Shown here: piece after piece, positions 63,929 through 64,000 of the stretch
How the letters are laid out: each line of letters begins with the position of its first letter
Position numbering within the stretch: the first letter of the stretch is position 1
NCBI RefSeq assembly: GCF_003047105.1
Contig: NZ_CP028475.1
Coordinates: 2,852,001 to 2,916,000 of the forward strand
DNA: 64,000 bases
From: Celeribacter baekdonensis
Lineage (GTDB): Bacteria; Pseudomonadota; Alphaproteobacteria; Rhodobacterales; Rhodobacteraceae
Reading direction: 5' to 3'
Position numbers and translations under genes: made by a program
The notes under the pieces: generated by a model
The model's input: the letters and a program-made list of their open reading frames with translations, nothing else
Database searches by the model: none
Told to the model about the DNA's origin: nothing

Positions 63929-64000
63929 TGGACGCCCCATCCGAACCGCAAACGCCGCTGTTTGATCGTCGTATGTTGGAGGCGCTTGTGTGCCCGCAAA
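63928..64000 (+). CDS. Trm112-like protein (start only)
   Basis: The window ends after 24 codons. The reading MDAPSEPQTPLFDRRMLEALVCPQ has the MLEALVCP start of the Trm112/YcaR zinc-binding family, small partners of methyltransferases. The Cys motif continues beyond the window. Overlaps the Lon-N gene by one base (TAATG). Confidence 0.7.
   Translation, partial: MDAPSEPQTPLFDRRMLEALVCPQ

Overview
The window reads as a chromosomal segment of a Rhodobacterales (Roseobacter-group) alphaproteobacterium. Pointers are a CcrM-type GANTC DNA methyltransferase, a CenR-type response regulator, a flagellar block with fliQ placed among flgB-flgC-fliE and flgF-flgG-flgA-flgH, a second fliL, a MotE-like protein beside motA, and a set of typical alphaproteobacterial small families (DUF4170, DUF2125, DUF3576, DUF721/DciA). 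The name is an inference from gene content and style; no rRNA or tRNA is present to anchor it. Genes are packed tightly with many ATGA/GTGA overlaps, and no insertion sequence, phage or CRISPR was seen.

Layout. (1) Positions 1-8644: an accessory metabolic/transport cluster. A minus-strand operon runs potD-like binding protein, potB- and potC-like permeases, potA-like ATPase, a family-1 glycosyltransferase, two DUF861-type cupins and an aminoglycoside-phosphotransferase-like kinase cut by the window edge. Divergent from it are a GntR regulator and a second, paralogous glycosyltransferase. A perfect 16-bp palindrome lies in the divergent promoter region. (2) 8722-13380: an aromatic ring-cleavage cluster with muconate cycloisomerase, a LysR regulator, an intradiol dioxygenase of the hydroxyquinol/chlorocatechol type, an SCP2-like small protein and an alpha/beta hydrolase. 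Three copies of one operator-like element (core GGGTGATAC) sit in its two promoter regions. (3) 13515-32437: a large flagellar block (fliP-fliN-fliH-fliF divergent from fliL-motE-motA-flhA-fliR-flhB; then fliL2-flgH-flgA-flgG-flgF-fliQ-fliE-flgC-flgB divergent from fliI). Candidate CtrA half-site pairs with adjacent GANTC sites lie in both divergent promoters. motB, fliG, fliM, fliO, flgE, flgI, flgK, flgL and flagellin are not in the window. (4) 32434-34105: a membrane-anchored winged-helix regulator with a small exported partner, and an exported Cys-containing protein. (5) 34228-46610: rnhB, ccrM (three GANTC sites in its leader), the mutY-alkB pair, dciA-dsbA, lpxK, a WaaA-like gene that has lost key motifs, DUF4170, a glucosyl-/mannosylglycerate compatible-solute pair, cysQ-like and pmbA. 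(6) 46731-64000: DUF2125, a short-chain dehydrogenase, a frameshifted enoyl-CoA hydratase, a flavoprotein, a luciferase-like oxidoreductase, leuS-lptE-holA, DUF3576, a porin, yggS, an L,D-transpeptidase, ribA divergent from cenR, xthA, a CnoX-like thioredoxin, a Lon-N domain protein and the start of a Trm112-like gene.

How the parts work together. Regions 3 and 5 tie motility to the CtrA/CcrM cell-cycle circuit, as known in related alphaproteobacteria; the sites seen here fit that but were not tested. Regions 1 and 2 are catabolic or resistance add-ons with their own regulators. The most novel-looking item is region 1, where import, glycosylation (two diverged paralogs lacking the usual N-terminal catalytic histidine motif), cupin chemistry and phosphorylation seem to converge on one unknown small molecule.
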